Shown here: piece by piece, positions 1 through 10,013 of the stretch
How positions within the stretch are numbered: position 1 is the first letter of the stretch
Layout of the letters: every line of letters starts with the position of its first letter
NCBI RefSeq assembly: GCF_005405005.1
Contig: NZ_BJDH01000002.1
Span: 62,001 to 126,000 of the forward strand
DNA: 64,000 bases
DNA from: Lactiplantibacillus daoliensis
GTDB lineage: Bacteria > Bacillota > Bacilli > Lactobacillales > Lactobacillaceae
Direction of reading: 5' to 3'
Translations under genes and position numbers: made by a program
The notes under the pieces: generated by a model
Seen by the model: only the letters and a program-made list of their open reading frames with translations
What the model was told of the DNA's origin: nothing
Databases searched by the model: none

Positions 1-233
1 ACAGTACCCGCATTAAATTCATTGAAGCTAATGTCGCACAGTTAGAAGCTCATCTTGATGAACTCGGCATTCCGCGTGATGCAACCTTAATTGCCATGGG
101 TAAAAAAACTGCCACCGCACTCGACCAATTTGCAACTAGGCCGGTCGCGCAAATACCACACTATTCACGTGCAAATGCACACTGGAACGCAACTGATGCA
201 CATGCACTACTCCTCTCAATCGGTCAGAAATAA
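1..233 (+). CDS. 3' end of an unidentified gene (5' truncated by window)
   Basis: An open frame runs from base 3 to a TAA at 231-233 and encodes the last 76 residues of a protein whose start lies outside the window. The tail contains a stretch IPRDATLIAMGKKTATALD followed by IPHYSRANAHWN. This vaguely resembles the C-terminal end of uracil-DNA-glycosylase-fold proteins (a 'gene-product + IPHYS' ending), but that is an inference from a short fragment. A strong hairpin terminator follows 33 bases after the stop, so this frame is the real end of a transcription unit. The 75-codon frame starting at base 91 is a shadow of it. Confidence 0.55.
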   Translation, partial: STRIKFIEANVAQLEAHLDELGIPRDATLIAMGKKTATALDQFATRPVAQIPHYSRANAHWNATDAHALLLSIGQK

Positions 234-266
234 TTTATTAGCAATCGGTCGTCAAAATTGGCTGAC

Positions 267-300
267 AAAAGGACTCACGATGATGGTCGTGAGTCCTTTT
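267..300. terminator. Bidirectional terminator
   Basis: A perfect 14-bp stem (267-280 with 287-300) with a 6-nt loop, flanked by A-runs and T-runs on both strands. It lies between the plus-strand partial gene and the minus-strand yfhO-type gene and can end both. Confidence 0.9.
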
Positions 301-320
301 CGAATGATACTTTTATAAGA

Positions 321-3300
321 TTAATCTTTTTCCACCTTAAACCGTTTAAACCCAAGCCACCCAGCAATTACAATCACAATGATCCAGCTCACTACCGCCA
401 ACCATGTGCCTAGTTTTAAGCCTGGTGTCGTATAAGTCAACTTAATGGTGTGCTTGCCAGCTGCTAACGCTGCGCCAACGAACGCGTCATTGACGATTTG
501 CGTTTTTACTGATTTTCCGTCAACTTGTAAGTGCCAACCAGTTGAGTACGGAATACTCGTCGTTAATACACTCGCTTGCGTCGTCTTGGTCGTGCCGGTC
601 ACTTGGTTAGCAGTCACCCGCATATTTTGTAGACCTTGTTTTTGTAGCTTAGTTGTTTGGGCCGTATATGATTTGCCAAATGGGACGGCCACTAATTTTG
701 CGGACTTAAACTTCAAGTCACGAACCTGCGTAAAGTTCAAAACTATCTTTTCACGCGCATGTTTGCTATAACCAAGATTAATTACCGCAGAGGTTCGTGG
801 TTCATAGTCCGACATATTGGTCGTCCCAAGTTGGTTAAAGGTCGCCAAGTTATCCATGGTTTGAGCCGTTAAACTATAACCGCTGGCACTTAAATTGCCC
901 TTTAACCCATCACGCAACCGATTTAACTTATCAATTTTTGTATTCGGTCGTGCTGCGAAAACACTATTCCGATTACCAACCGTCATTGCATATTTGATGG
1001 ACGAATTATTATATGTGATACCATCAAGAACCAGATATAATTCAGTATTACGATATTTCTTCGGATTCGTAATCGTTAAATTATAAGGCAACTGATGACC
1101 TTGCATATCACTCGTCATTTGTTTCAGCCCATTTTTGTTCACTTCGGCATCGTTGTTAAAGATTTCTTGATTTGCCGTAATTAAGTTAAGCAAGTGTTGC
1201 GAAGGTTTGGTCATCCCGGTTGCCGGGGTCAGGCTTTCACGTTGTTCTGGCGTCAAAATGATCGTATCTGCCGGTAATTTGCTCAACAAGTTGTTAGAAC
1301 TTCCGGAAGCATGCTGGTTCCGATAAATAATCACCTTATCGGTCGAATCTAGCATTGTTGTATCATCCAACTGCGCGCTATAAGCCACGTTTTCGCTCTT
1401 AGTGGTCGGAGTAACCGTCTTGACATCTTTAGCTTTGGTCGTCGTCATGGCGCCCTGCAATAAGGCTTGTTCCCGATCCGTCACGGCAAGCTTAGCAAAC
1501 GTTTTGGGCGAAAATTGTTGGGTTTGTGTATATACCAAAGGCAATGCCCGCTTAGACTCAAGCAACACGGTACCAGTGTGATTACTCAACCCATAAATAA
1601 ATTTATCCGCGTAAATCTTCGGTTCACCTTGTTTGGTCTTGACCACTTGATAGCCACTTGGCAAAGCTTGACCCTTCAATTGGTCCTCCCGCGCAAATAA
1701 ATAGCGAACCCCTAAGAAATTACTTAAAGTCGTTCGTTGATCTAACGTTCCGAGTGGCGAATTCATCGCATATTCTGAATTACCAAGGTCTTGTGACAAC
1801 TTACCCACGTAGCCGCTTTGGACTGAAAAGTAAGAGCCAACCGTGTGTGTGCCTAAGACCATTGGCACATCACTCTCGGCAGAACGCATCGTGTAATAAT
1901 TTGGTCCCAGCGCCGTTCGGTAAAAACCAGTTTTGGACAAGCCGGTTTGAGCACCATCAAGGTAACCTTTTACCCACTTCATCGCAGTACCCTTGCGAAT
2001 CTGCTCGGTACTATTCGAGTTCGTATTAATACTCATCCAACCTAGGCCGTTGTTAGCAAGATTCAGCACAACCATCCCCAACAACAACCAATTAAACTGG
2101 CGTGTGGACAGCTTCAGTGAGTGTCGAGCTAATAACAAACCAACTAGCGCTAGCAAGATTAAATAAGTCGCAATATCATGTTTTCGAATATTTAAATATA
2201 GCCCGTTGATGATCCAAATGATGGCCAGCAATCCGCCACTCATCCCAGTTAACCATTTCAAATCGCCAGCGGTTAGGTTCGCCATTTCATCAACAAAAAT
2301 CATCGTTGCTAAGGCAAATACAAGCGTTGCCATCATCAACCAGCGATTTGACGGTGTCGATAAGACGTTAAAGAACGCGGCAAAGCCCGGAACCAAGATA
2401 CCAATCATCATGGCAACGATTACCCAGTTTAAAGTCCAGTAACGCTTGAAGTGTTTTAAGGTATACAACGCCCCTAAAAAGCTAATGCTACTTAATCCAA
2501 GTGTGACCCAGTATTGAACACTCCCACCATTCGTTAAAAGTCGATTGGGTAAATTAATGTAGTAATTAATGGGGTACGTGAATAGCCCATTGGCAAAGTC
2601 AAAGCTTGTCCGAGTGGCATGCAGCATCGCTAAAATTGTCGGTACCAAGATGGCACCAGCCATCGCAACACCCAGCACGACAGCAACTAACAATCGCCAA
2701 AATAGTGCCATAAAATGTCGTGACAAGCGTTGTTCACGTTTCAGTTGCCAGAAACGGACAAACGCGTAAATCAAGCTACCGAGTGCTAACAGATAAGCAA
2801 AATAGAAATTGCTGGTAATCACCATGGCGGTAATTAAGGTTAACGGTAACCAGTGCTTTCCCTGCAAGACTCGTTCAATTGCCCAGCAGAGTATCGGGAA
2901 CCAAATCATCGGTAAAATGAAGAACGGATGGTGCATGCCAACATAAAAGGTATAGGCCGTAAAGGTATAAGTCAACGTCCCAATCAAGCGGCTCAGTCGA
3001 CTAAAATGAAATTGCTTGCTAAAACCAAGAAAGGCTAGTCCAGCACAATATAACCGCAAAATAATCAAGGCTTGGTAGGTAAATTCCAAATGTGCCCGTG
3101 AAGTCAGCGCCACCAAATAATTAAATGGATCACCAACCACATAGTAGGCAAACGTCGTTAACTGATCAGCGCCTAACCCCATATTCCAAGACCAGCTGAA
3201 TAGCTTTAACGGATTGCTTTGTAAGATTCGTTGAAATTCCAACAGGATTGGAAAGTGCTGCGCAATCCCATCAACTTCCCAAATTAACGTTCGCCCGGCC

Positions 3301-3389
3301 AAGAATAGACTACTAAACGTCAAGCCACAAATGATGACAAACATGACGCTATAAGTCACCCATAGTGGGATTTTTCTAAATTTAATCAA
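321..3389 (-). CDS. yfhO: YfhO-family multi-spanning membrane protein
   Basis: This 1022-residue protein begins with a membrane segment (residues about 11-31) and has roughly a dozen hydrophobic spans in its first 470 residues. A long soluble, Thr/Lys-rich extracytoplasmic part follows (about 480-985), and one last span sits at about 993-1013. The order polytopic N-terminus, large outside domain, single C-terminal helix is that of the YfhO family (PF09586). A Bacillus member is involved in lipoteichoic-acid glycosylation; whether that role applies here is inference. The start is TTG (3387-3389), chosen because an AAGGGG site lies 8 bases upstream. The gene stands alone. The bidirectional hairpin at 267-300 ends it. 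Confidence 0.85.
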   Translation of the reverse strand: MIKFRKIPLWVTYSVMFVIICGLTFSSLFLAGRTLIWEVDGIAQHFPILLEFQRILQSNPLKLFSWSWNMGLGADQLTTFAYYVVGDPFNYLVALTSRAHLEFTYQALIILRLYCAGLAFLGFSKQFHFSRLSRLIGTLTYTFTAYTFYVGMHHPFFILPMIWFPILCWAIERVLQGKHWLPLTLITAMVITSNFYFAYLLALGSLIYAFVRFWQLKREQRLSRHFMALFWRLLVAVVLGVAMAGAILVPTILAMLHATRTSFDFANGLFTYPINYYINLPNRLLTNGGSVQYWVTLGLSSISFLGALYTLKHFKRYWTLNWVIVAMMIGILVPGFAAFFNVLSTPSNRWLMMATLVFALATMIFVDEMANLTAGDLKWLTGMSGGLLAIIWIINGLYLNIRKHDIATYLILLALVGLLLARHSLKLSTRQFNWLLLGMVVLNLANNGLGWMSINTNSNSTEQIRKGTAMKWVKGYLDGAQTGLSKTGFYRTALGPNYYTMRSAESDVPMVLGTHTVGSYFSVQSGYVGKLSQDLGNSEYAMNSPLGTLDQRTTLSNFLGVRYLFAREDQLKGQALPSGYQVVKTKQGEPKIYADKFIYGLSNHTGTVLLESKRALPLVYTQTQQFSPKTFAKLAVTDREQALLQGAMTTTKAKDVKTVTPTTKSENVAYSAQLDDTTMLDSTDKVIIYRNQHASGSSNNLLSKLPADTIILTPEQRESLTPATGMTKPSQHLLNLITANQEIFNNDAEVNKNGLKQMTSDMQGHQLPYNLTITNPKKYRNTELYLVLDGITYNNSSIKYAMTVGNRNSVFAARPNTKIDKLNRLRDGLKGNLSASGYSLTAQTMDNLATFNQLGTTNMSDYEPRTSAVINLGYSKHAREKIVLNFTQVRDLKFKSAKLVAVPFGKSYTAQTTKLQKQGLQNMRVTANQVTGTTKTTQASVLTTSIPYSTGWHLQVDGKSVKTQIVNDAFVGAALAAGKHTIKLTYTTPGLKLGTWLAVVSWIIVIVIAGWLGFKRFKVEKD

Positions 3390-3441
3390 ACTCTGGTCCC
3401 CTTCATTAAACCGCGATGCCTCGCGATCCCCATCTAATTTC

Positions 3442-3466
3442 GGTAAAATAATGGTTTAATTTTACC
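3442..3466. repeat. 8-bp inverted repeat upstream of the yfhO-type gene
   Basis: GGTAAAAT (3442-3449) and ATTTTACC (3459-3466) form a perfect palindrome with a 9-nt spacer, about 55 bases before the start codon on the minus strand. The arms contain TAAAAT, so a promoter or operator is possible. No matching -35 box was recognised. Confidence 0.4.
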
Positions 3467-3545
3467 ATGAAACGACGCAACAGCGTATCAGTTACCAATA
3501 AACTTAAAACTTTCGAAGAAAAAAGGCCCTCGCAATTCGGACAGA

Positions 3546-3574
3546 CACAAAAGACCGTGACATTAATCACGGTC
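3546..3574 (-). terminator. mutL terminator
   Basis: Read on the minus strand, an 8-bp stem (GACCGTGA paired with TCACGGTC, 3553-3574) with a 6-nt loop is followed by TTTTGTG, a few bases after the mutL stop. Confidence 0.85.
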
Positions 3575-3580
3575 CTAGGT

Positions 3581-5584
3581 CTAACGCGTCGCTTGCGACG
3601 TATGACTATCTTGAATTCGTTTGAACATTTTTTCCATATCAGTATTCGTAAAGTGAACCGTCACTGGCCGGCCATGTGGGCAATTAAATGGATTCTCACA
3701 AGTCGGCAATTTTTTCAATAATGCCCGCGCCTGTTGATCATCTAAATGATGATTAGCCTTGATTGCACGTTTACACGACATCATAATGGCAGACTTCTCA
3801 CGAAACTGTGCGACTGTCAGTTTGCCATCTTGCAGTACCCAATCAACCATTTCACGAATCGTGTCCTCTTCCTGTCCGGCCTTAAACCAAGTCGGATGGG
3901 AATGGACGATAAAACTATTGCCGCCAAAAGCTTCCAACTTGATTCCAAGCTCAGCCAGCATCGGCAATTGTTCTTTAATTTTCAATACATCACTCGTGGG
4001 ATAGTCCAAAATGATTGGGACTAACAAGTTCTGTTGATCCGGGCTGACCTCGCCAATTGCTTGACGATAGTATTCATAATTGATCCGTTCTTGAGCAGCA
4101 TGCTGATCAAGAATATACATGCCATCATCCGACTCGGCAAGTAGATAAGTGCCGTGCATTTGACCAAGGTAGCGTAATTCTGGAAAGCGCTCGGTTGAAG
4201 CTGGTGTACTGGTCTCCTTGGTTTCAGGTTCAATGGCCATCATTTTTGCTGGCTTGGCGACCCCAAATGGTAACCCCACGGTTTCATCACGATACCGCTC
4301 ATCAAAAGCAGTCACAGCGGTATTGTCGAGTTCACGCTTGTCACTGATCATAATTGGCGTTGTTTCAGCCGACTCAGTCTCTGCGGCTGCAGAGGTATCC
4401 GCAGCTGAAGTTGCTGCTTGTGACGTTGCGGCAGCCATTTCAGTTGCGGCGGGTGCCGTTGATGGACTAACTTCTACCTTAGCGGGACGCGGCTTTACCT
4501 GATACTGTGATGAAGCGGCATTTAAATCAATGGCTAATTGGTCTGTATTTAGCCGTTCACGCCGGTGGCTTCCTAAATTCGTTAATGCCGACGGAATCAA
4601 ATTGACGTTCGCTAAACGGTCTGTAATCGTTGTACTAATCAGCTTCGCTAAGGCTGGCTCTTGACTCAATCGAACCTCTTGCTTAGTCGGATGCACGTTC
4701 ACATCGACCAGCAAGGGGTCCATTTCAAGTGCGACCACCGCAATCGGATAACGGCCAACCATTAATTTCGACCCATAGCCTTGGATGATAGCCTTAGTCA
4801 GTTGTTGATTCTTGATAGCACGACCATTAATTAAGACTGTGATATACTGCCGACTTGCTCGCGTCAATTCTGGTAAAGCGATATAACCAGACAAGGTATA
4901 GTCAGGCGTTGAACCAGCAATTGCCACCATTTTACGAGCGTTTTGTACCCCATAAATGCCAGCAATCACCTGTTGCAAATCACCACGACCGGCTGTTTTA
5001 AGTAACTCTTTCCCATTGTGCACCAGTCGAAAAGCAATCGCCGGGTAACTCAAGGCTAGGCGATTTACAATATCGACAATATTAGCTAGTTCGGTTTGCG
5101 GTGACTTCAAATACTTTAAGCGAGCTGGTGTATTGAAAAACAGCTCGGTAACGGTGATATCTGTTCCTTGACGCAAAGGCGCCGGGGCTTGTTTCAGCAA
5201 TTTACCGCCACGATAATGAATGTTTGTCCCAGTAGTACCAGTACTCGTATTCATAACCACATCCGCAACTGACGCAATACTTGGTAACGCCTCACCCCGA
5301 AAGCCCAGTGAATGAACTCGAAATAAGTCTTCACGAGACGTGATTTTGCTCGTCGCATGCCGTTTAAACGCCGTCAAAACGTCATCATCCGCAATGCCGT
5401 CCCCATCATCAATCACGCGAATTGATTGCACGCCCGATTCCAAAACTAACACATCAATTTGCGTTGCATGGGCATCCACCGCATTTTCAACCAATTCTTT
5501 AACTACCGAGGCCGGACGTTCCACAACTTCCCCAGCGGCGATTTGATCCGCTAAAACGGATGCTAATTCATGGATTTTTGCCAT
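3581..5584 (-). CDS. mutL: DNA mismatch repair protein MutL
   Basis: MutL is the ATP-dependent connector of mismatch repair; it links mismatch-bound MutS to strand cleavage. The N-terminal GHKL ATPase is clear: [23 protein letters not shown] and [14 protein letters not shown] variable Ala/Thr/Glu-rich linker follows (about 335-420). The C-terminal domain carries [12 protein letters not shown], which fits the DQHA(X)2E(X)4E endonuclease motif, plus SCKRAIKAN and NCPHGRP metal-site motifs. It is therefore the nicking type found in organisms without MutH. The chosen ATG at 5584 gives MAKIHELAS and 667 residues, with AAGGAG (5594-5599) 9 bases upstream. Earlier in-frame ATGs at 5590 and 5602 sit too close to, or before, that site. 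mutS ends 26 bases upstream, so the two are co-transcribed. Confidence 0.97.
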   Translation of the reverse strand: MAKIHELASVLADQIAAGEVVERPASVVKELVENAVDAHATQIDVLVLESGVQSIRVIDDGDGIADDDVLTAFKRHATSKITSREDLFRVHSLGFRGEALPSIASVADVVMNTSTGTTGTNIHYRGGKLLKQAPAPLRQGTDITVTELFFNTPARLKYLKSPQTELANIVDIVNRLALSYPAIAFRLVHNGKELLKTAGRGDLQQVIAGIYGVQNARKMVAIAGSTPDYTLSGYIALPELTRASRQYITVLINGRAIKNQQLTKAIIQGYGSKLMVGRYPIAVVALEMDPLLVDVNVHPTKQEVRLSQEPALAKLISTTITDRLANVNLIPSALTNLGSHRRERLNTDQLAIDLNAASSQYQVKPRPAKVEVSPSTAPAATEMAAATSQAATSAADTSAAAETESAETTPIMISDKRELDNTAVTAFDERYRDETVGLPFGVAKPAKMMAIEPETKETSTPASTERFPELRYLGQMHGTYLLAESDDGMYILDQHAAQERINYEYYRQAIGEVSPDQQNLLVPIILDYPTSDVLKIKEQLPMLAELGIKLEAFGGNSFIVHSHPTWFKAGQEEDTIREMVDWVLQDGKLTVAQFREKSAIMMSCKRAIKANHHLDDQQARALLKKLPTCENPFNCPHGRPVTVHFTNTDMEKMFKRIQDSHTSQATR

Positions 5585-5610
5585 TGCCATCGGCTCCTTC
5601 ATCTAAAAAA

Positions 5611-8262
5611 TTACTGACCTAGTTTTTGTTGCCATTTATACAGCTGATTCATCACATCCATCGGTGTCATCGCCATCAGGTTTAAAGTCTTCAACTGTTG
5701 TAAGACTTTCTCACCTTTGGCATCGGTGACCGTTGGTTCACTAAATAGGGATAATTGTTCCTCTGGAGCTGGAATAGCAGCCACGGTTGGCGCTTTTGCA
5801 ACAACAGGTGGTTGCTTTACAGTCGGTGTTGGTTGAACTGGACTAGTCGTTGTCACACCCTCACCAGTCACGGACACAGTGCTAGTTTGACTTTCAAGAC
5901 TCGTCAAGATCGTATTGGCACGCGTTAACAGATCGGCTGGCATCCCAGCGAGTTTAGCCACGTGAACCCCATAGGATTTGTCTGCAGCACCGTCCTCGAC
6001 TTTGTGTAAGAAAACTAATTCACCGTTTTGTTCGGTCGCCCCAACATGCACGTTGCGTAATCCTTTGAGTTCTTGATCCAATGCTGTCAATTCATGATAA
6101 TGAGTCGAGAAAAGCGTTTTTGCATGGATATTGTTATGCACAAATTCAATGATTGCTTGGGCCAGAGCCATCCCATCATAGGTAGCAGTTCCTCGGCCAA
6201 TTTCATCAAATAGAATCAAACTATTCGCAGTAGCATGTTGCAACGCATTATTGGCTTCTTGCATTTCCACCATAAACGTACTCTGACCAGAAATTAGGTC
6301 ATCCGTGGCGCCAATTCGTGTAAAAATTTGATCAAAAATTGGCAATTTGGCTTGCTTGGCTGGCACAAAACAACCAATCTGTGCCATGATCACCGTCAGT
6401 GCCAATTGCCGCATATAGGTACTTTTACCTGACATATTAGGCCCGGTAATCAGTAACACCGTCTCATCAGGGGTCATGTTGACATCGTTTGGCACGTAAC
6501 TTTGATTACCCATTACTTTTTCAACGACGGGATGACGACCTTCAACAATGTCCAAATTGTGCGACTTAGTCAGTGTCGGCCGAACAAACCGGTAATCTTC
6601 ACTGACGACAGCAAAACTTTGCAATACATCAATAGCGGCTACAGCTTTAGCCAACGTTTGTAGCCGTTTAATGGCCCCTTTAACTGTTTCTCGCACCTTA
6701 GTGAAGAGTTCATACTCTAACTGGGTAGAATGGCTCTCAGCCTCTAAAATCAAGCTCTCATGTTCTTTGAGCTCTGGTGTGCTAAAACGTTCAGCGTTGG
6801 TTAACGTCTGTTTCCGTTCATAACGATCAGCAGGCAGTTGCGCCAAGTTAGACTTGGTCACTTCAATATAATAGCCAAAAACACGATTAAACCCGATTTT
6901 AAGGTTCTTAATCCCAGTAACTTCACGTTCTTTAGCCTCTAATGCCGCAATCCATTTTTTACCATTATTCATGGCATCGCGGTATTTATCCAACTGTTCG
7001 TCGTAACCATCCTTGATGACCCCACCATCTGTCACAGATAGTGGTGCTTCCTCAACAATCGCCCGATCAATTAAGTCAGCCACATCTTCCACTGGATCTA
7101 AGTGGCTCACTTCTGCCGTAAACACTTTTTCATCTAATTCAGACAAAATATAGCTGATTTTAGGCACTTGGCGCAAAGACGTCTTTAACTGAATCAAGTC
7201 TCGTCCATTCACGCTCCCAAATGCCACGCGGCCGGCTAACCGTTCCAAGTCATAGACCTTGACCAATTCTTCTTGTAAATTACTGCGTTCAAAATAGTGA
7301 TCTAACAACGCAGCCACTTTATTTTGACGGGTTTCAATATCTGCCTTAACAATTAATGGCCGATCTAACCATTGTTTCAGCAAGCGACCACCCATCGCGG
7401 TCTTAGTTTCATCCAATAACCACAAAAGAGTGCCTTGTTTTTTGCCTGTTCGAATCGAACGCATTAGTTCCAAATTATATTTAGAGTTATGATCCAACTT
7501 TAAAAAATAGGAAGGTTCATAAGCCACGGCTTTTTGTAAATGCGCCAGACTGCGTTTTTGAGTCACATTAATATACATCAATAAGTGCTCAACGACCTTG
7601 GTCTCGAGTTCAACCGTCAAGTCTTGAGTGAGGTAGCTCAATTCTGCTTGTGGCTCAACTTGGTTCTGTTCCGAAACCAAGATCCCCAAGTTTTTAATTT
7701 TGGCTCTGAGATCATCATCAATTGACTCATCAACCACGATCTCCTTCGTCTGTAAACTCGTGATTTCATTGATCAACGTATCAATGGTGGTCAGTAAACT
7801 GGTCTTTAATTCTCCAGTGGATAAATCCGCGTAGGCAAACCCAAATTGACCATCGGCTTGAATTAAAGCAGTCAGGTAATTATTGGATTTAGCTTGTTCA
7901 GCGCCGCGTTCTAAAGTCGTCCCCGGCGTCACCAACTGAATGACTTCGCGTTTGACCATGCCTTTAGCCAGCTTAGGATCTTCCATTTGCTCGCAAATGG
8001 CAACTTTGTAGCCTTTATCAACTAAAATATCAATATAATTTTGGACAGCGCGATGTGGAACCCCACACATTGGAATTGGATTGGCCGCGGAATGGTTCCG
8101 GGTGGTTAAGGTCAATTCCAATAATTGGGCACCCTTGATAGCGTCGTCATAAAACATTTCATAAAAGTCACCCAGCCGATAAAATAAAAATGCGTCTGGA
8201 TATTGATTTTTCACCGAGAAATATTGACGCATCATCGGCGTATCACTCGTTTTTTGTGGCAA
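5611..8262 (-). CDS. mutS: DNA mismatch repair protein MutS
   Basis: MutS recognises base mismatches and small loops. The Phe-X-Glu wedge that contacts the mismatch is visible as F33-Y34-E35 in GDFYEMF. The C-terminal ABC-type ATPase has Walker [10 protein letters not shown], Walker [11 protein letters not shown] and STHYHELT. Near the C-terminus, QLSLF in a Pro-rich linker matches the beta-clamp binding motif. At 883 residues it has the usual length. The start is TTG (8260-8262) behind AGGAAC; no good ATG lies nearby, and MPQKT..TPMM is the expected family N-terminus. ymdB ends 25 bases upstream and mutL begins 26 bases downstream, giving a ymdB-mutS-mutL unit. Confidence 0.97.
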   Translation of the reverse strand: MPQKTSDTPMMRQYFSVKNQYPDAFLFYRLGDFYEMFYDDAIKGAQLLELTLTTRNHSAANPIPMCGVPHRAVQNYIDILVDKGYKVAICEQMEDPKLAKGMVKREVIQLVTPGTTLERGAEQAKSNNYLTALIQADGQFGFAYADLSTGELKTSLLTTIDTLINEITSLQTKEIVVDESIDDDLRAKIKNLGILVSEQNQVEPQAELSYLTQDLTVELETKVVEHLLMYINVTQKRSLAHLQKAVAYEPSYFLKLDHNSKYNLELMRSIRTGKKQGTLLWLLDETKTAMGGRLLKQWLDRPLIVKADIETRQNKVAALLDHYFERSNLQEELVKVYDLERLAGRVAFGSVNGRDLIQLKTSLRQVPKISYILSELDEKVFTAEVSHLDPVEDVADLIDRAIVEEAPLSVTDGGVIKDGYDEQLDKYRDAMNNGKKWIAALEAKEREVTGIKNLKIGFNRVFGYYIEVTKSNLAQLPADRYERKQTLTNAERFSTPELKEHESLILEAESHSTQLEYELFTKVRETVKGAIKRLQTLAKAVAAIDVLQSFAVVSEDYRFVRPTLTKSHNLDIVEGRHPVVEKVMGNQSYVPNDVNMTPDETVLLITGPNMSGKSTYMRQLALTVIMAQIGCFVPAKQAKLPIFDQIFTRIGATDDLISGQSTFMVEMQEANNALQHATANSLILFDEIGRGTATYDGMALAQAIIEFVHNNIHAKTLFSTHYHELTALDQELKGLRNVHVGATEQNGELVFLHKVEDGAADKSYGVHVAKLAGMPADLLTRANTILTSLESQTSTVSVTGEGVTTTSPVQPTPTVKQPPVVAKAPTVAAIPAPEEQLSLFSEPTVTDAKGEKVLQQLKTLNLMAMTPMDVMNQLYKWQQKLGQ

Positions 8263-8287
8263 CTTAGTTCCTACTTTCTATCTCAAA

Positions 8288-9094
8288 TTAATCATCAAAA
8301 TAAGGGTGGTCCGGGTTAATCAAAATCCGTTCGATCTTCTTAGCATGTCCCGTCTTACCATCAACATCAATCACACAACCAGATAAGACCGCTGGACTGT
8401 CTTCTTGCACATTAAAACGGGTCGGCATTTGTTCCAAAAACCGACCAATCACATTTTCACGAGTCATCCCTAGAATCCCATTATAAGGGCCTGTAAAGCC
8501 AACGTCACTTAAAAAGGCCGTACCGGCAGGTAGAACGCGGTTATCGCTCGTTTGCACGTGCGTGTGCGTCCCAATCACCGCACTAACTTGACCATCCAAG
8601 TACCAGGCCATTGCTTCTTTTTCACTCGTCGTTTCCGCATGTAAGTCGATAAAGATATTAGGTGTTTGTTCACGCAACTCATCGACCAGTGGCTTGACGG
8701 TTAAAAAGGGATTCGCCAAATTCTGGCCCATAAAAACATTGCCCTGCACATTAATCACTGCTAATTTTTCGGTATTAACATTCACAATCGTGTAGCCAGA
8801 TCCCGGTGTCGTCTCCGTTGGAAAATTCAGTGGTCGTACCAACTTTTTGGCATCACCAATAAAATCAAAAATTTCATTATTATCCCAAGTATGGTTTCCC
8901 ATGGTAATCACGTCGGCACCAGCCGTCAAAAAATGCTTATAGACATCCTGGTTGATCCCGCGACCCTTAGTGGCGTTCTCACCATTAACAATGGTTACTT
9001 GCGGTTTGTAACGCCGCTTTAATTTTGGCAAATACGTGGCAATCGCTGCTTGACCCACTTCACCCATGACATCGCCGACAAATAAAATTCGCAT
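8288..9094 (-). CDS. ymdB: YmdB-type cyclic-nucleotide phosphodiesterase
   Basis: A 268-residue calcineurin-like metallophosphoesterase of the YmdB family. Metal-binding motifs appear in order: GDVMGEVG at the N-terminus, NGENATKGRG, GNHTWDN, DLHAETTSEK and GTHTHVQTSD. In Bacillus the enzyme hydrolyses 2',3'-cyclic nucleotides and influences RNase Y-dependent mRNA levels. It is commonly encoded beside rny; here rny lies just upstream with only the XRE regulator gene between. The start is ATG behind GGGAG. It is the first gene of the ymdB-mutS-mutL unit. Confidence 0.93.
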   Translation of the reverse strand: MRILFVGDVMGEVGQAAIATYLPKLKRRYKPQVTIVNGENATKGRGINQDVYKHFLTAGADVITMGNHTWDNNEIFDFIGDAKKLVRPLNFPTETTPGSGYTIVNVNTEKLAVINVQGNVFMGQNLANPFLTVKPLVDELREQTPNIFIDLHAETTSEKEAMAWYLDGQVSAVIGTHTHVQTSDNRVLPAGTAFLSDVGFTGPYNGILGMTRENVIGRFLEQMPTRFNVQEDSPAVLSGCVIDVDGKTGHAKKIERILINPDHPYFDD

Positions 9095-9127
9095 ATGTTG
9101 CTCCCTTGTTTTAACGTTATAACCATT

Positions 9128-9136
9128 ATTCTAGCA
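9128..9136 (-). promoter_or_regulatory. Extended -10 promoter candidate for ymdB
   Basis: On the minus strand TGC-TAGAAT (extended -10) lies about 33 bases before the ymdB start. No convincing -35 box was found, which is tolerated by extended -10 promoters. Confidence 0.5.
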
Positions 9137-9163
9137 TTAATTAGCATAAAAAGTGGTGCTCAA

Positions 9164-9208
9164 TCCACAATAAAAATGAGCTTAAGCCAACTTTCAGCCC
9201 AAACTCAT
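9164..9208 (-). terminator. Terminator after the XRE membrane regulator
   Basis: On the minus strand TGAGTTTGGGC pairs through G-U wobbles with GCTTAAGCTCA and is followed by TTTTTA. It separates the regulator gene from ymdB. Confidence 0.7.
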
Positions 9209-9218
9209 TGTTAAATTC

Positions 9219-9830
9219 TCATTGGGCTATTTTTTCAACCCGTGCAATTAGCCACAAGCAACTCCCAGCAAGCCCAATTCCGCACATGACGCCAGTGATC
9301 AGGGGCCGAAAATTAATTATCTCGCCGATTAAGCCCAAAATTCCAATTAGGGCAAAGAGCCAAATTGCATACTGATTAAACCACGGATGTCGTTCACGAA
9401 ACAATGGCCGTTCATTTAAACCCAGGTGACGATCAAACTTATTTAAGCCGTCCAGTCCGAAAATTCCAAACAGGAACACAAAACTGACGACTGGATTCAT
9501 GAGCTTCAATTGTGGTTTAAACAGATTAACTAGTGTCAAAATGATAAACGCCACCATCATGACGACTAACATCATTCGAACTGGCCGAATTTGTTTGCGA
9601 ACATCTTGACGCCGCAAATACTCGGTCATACCGACGTCTTCACGCAACAATACATCCAACGACAAGTCGTAAAAATCGCTCAAGCGTAACAAACTATCAA
9701 TATCTGGATAACTATTTTCGTTTTCCCAACTAGAAATCGTTTGACGAGAAACGTGCAATTGTTCTGCCACGGCTTTTTGAGTCAATTGCTTATTTAGCCG
9801 TGCCTGTTTTAAACGTTCACCAAAGCGCAT
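9219..9830 (-). CDS. XRE-family regulator with C-terminal membrane domain
   Basis: A 203-residue protein whose first 65 residues are a canonical helix-turn-helix (RLKQARLNKQLTQKAVAEQL, then HVSRQTISSWENENSYPD). The rest holds about four hydrophobic spans (roughly residues 84-105, 113-132, 153-172 and 176-195). Such HTH-plus-membrane proteins are common in lactobacilli and may sense envelope or ligand signals, but the target is unknown. ATG 9830 was chosen over ATG 9836 because the AGGGAG site (9840-9845) is 9 bases from the former and only 3 from the latter. It is transcribed alone, between rny and ymdB, each separated by a hairpin. Confidence 0.85.
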   Translation of the reverse strand: MRFGERLKQARLNKQLTQKAVAEQLHVSRQTISSWENENSYPDIDSLLRLSDFYDLSLDVLLREDVGMTEYLRRQDVRKQIRPVRMMLVVMMVAFIILTLVNLFKPQLKLMNPVVSFVFLFGIFGLDGLNKFDRHLGLNERPLFRERHPWFNQYAIWLFALIGILGLIGEIINFRPLITGVMCGIGLAGSCLWLIARVEKIAQ

Positions 9831-9970
9831 GATCATCAGCTCCCTTATTAATTGCTTTAATCATAAATCGGCGACTCACAAAAACCTAGCTTAGAATCTT
9901 GGCACCTTGATTTGACGGTAATTATGACATGAACCAATTAGAAATTGGCTGAACTAATTTCACTGTAACT

Positions 9971-10007
9971 AAAAAAATAAGCCCAAGACCGAAGTCCCAG
10001 ACTCATT
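9971..10007 (-). terminator. rny terminator
   Basis: On the minus strand a 14-bp stem (9976-9989 with 9994-10007, several G-U pairs) is capped by a UUCG tetraloop and followed by a run of seven Ts. It starts 7 bases after the rny stop. Confidence 0.9.
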
Positions 10008-10013
10008 TTCTAT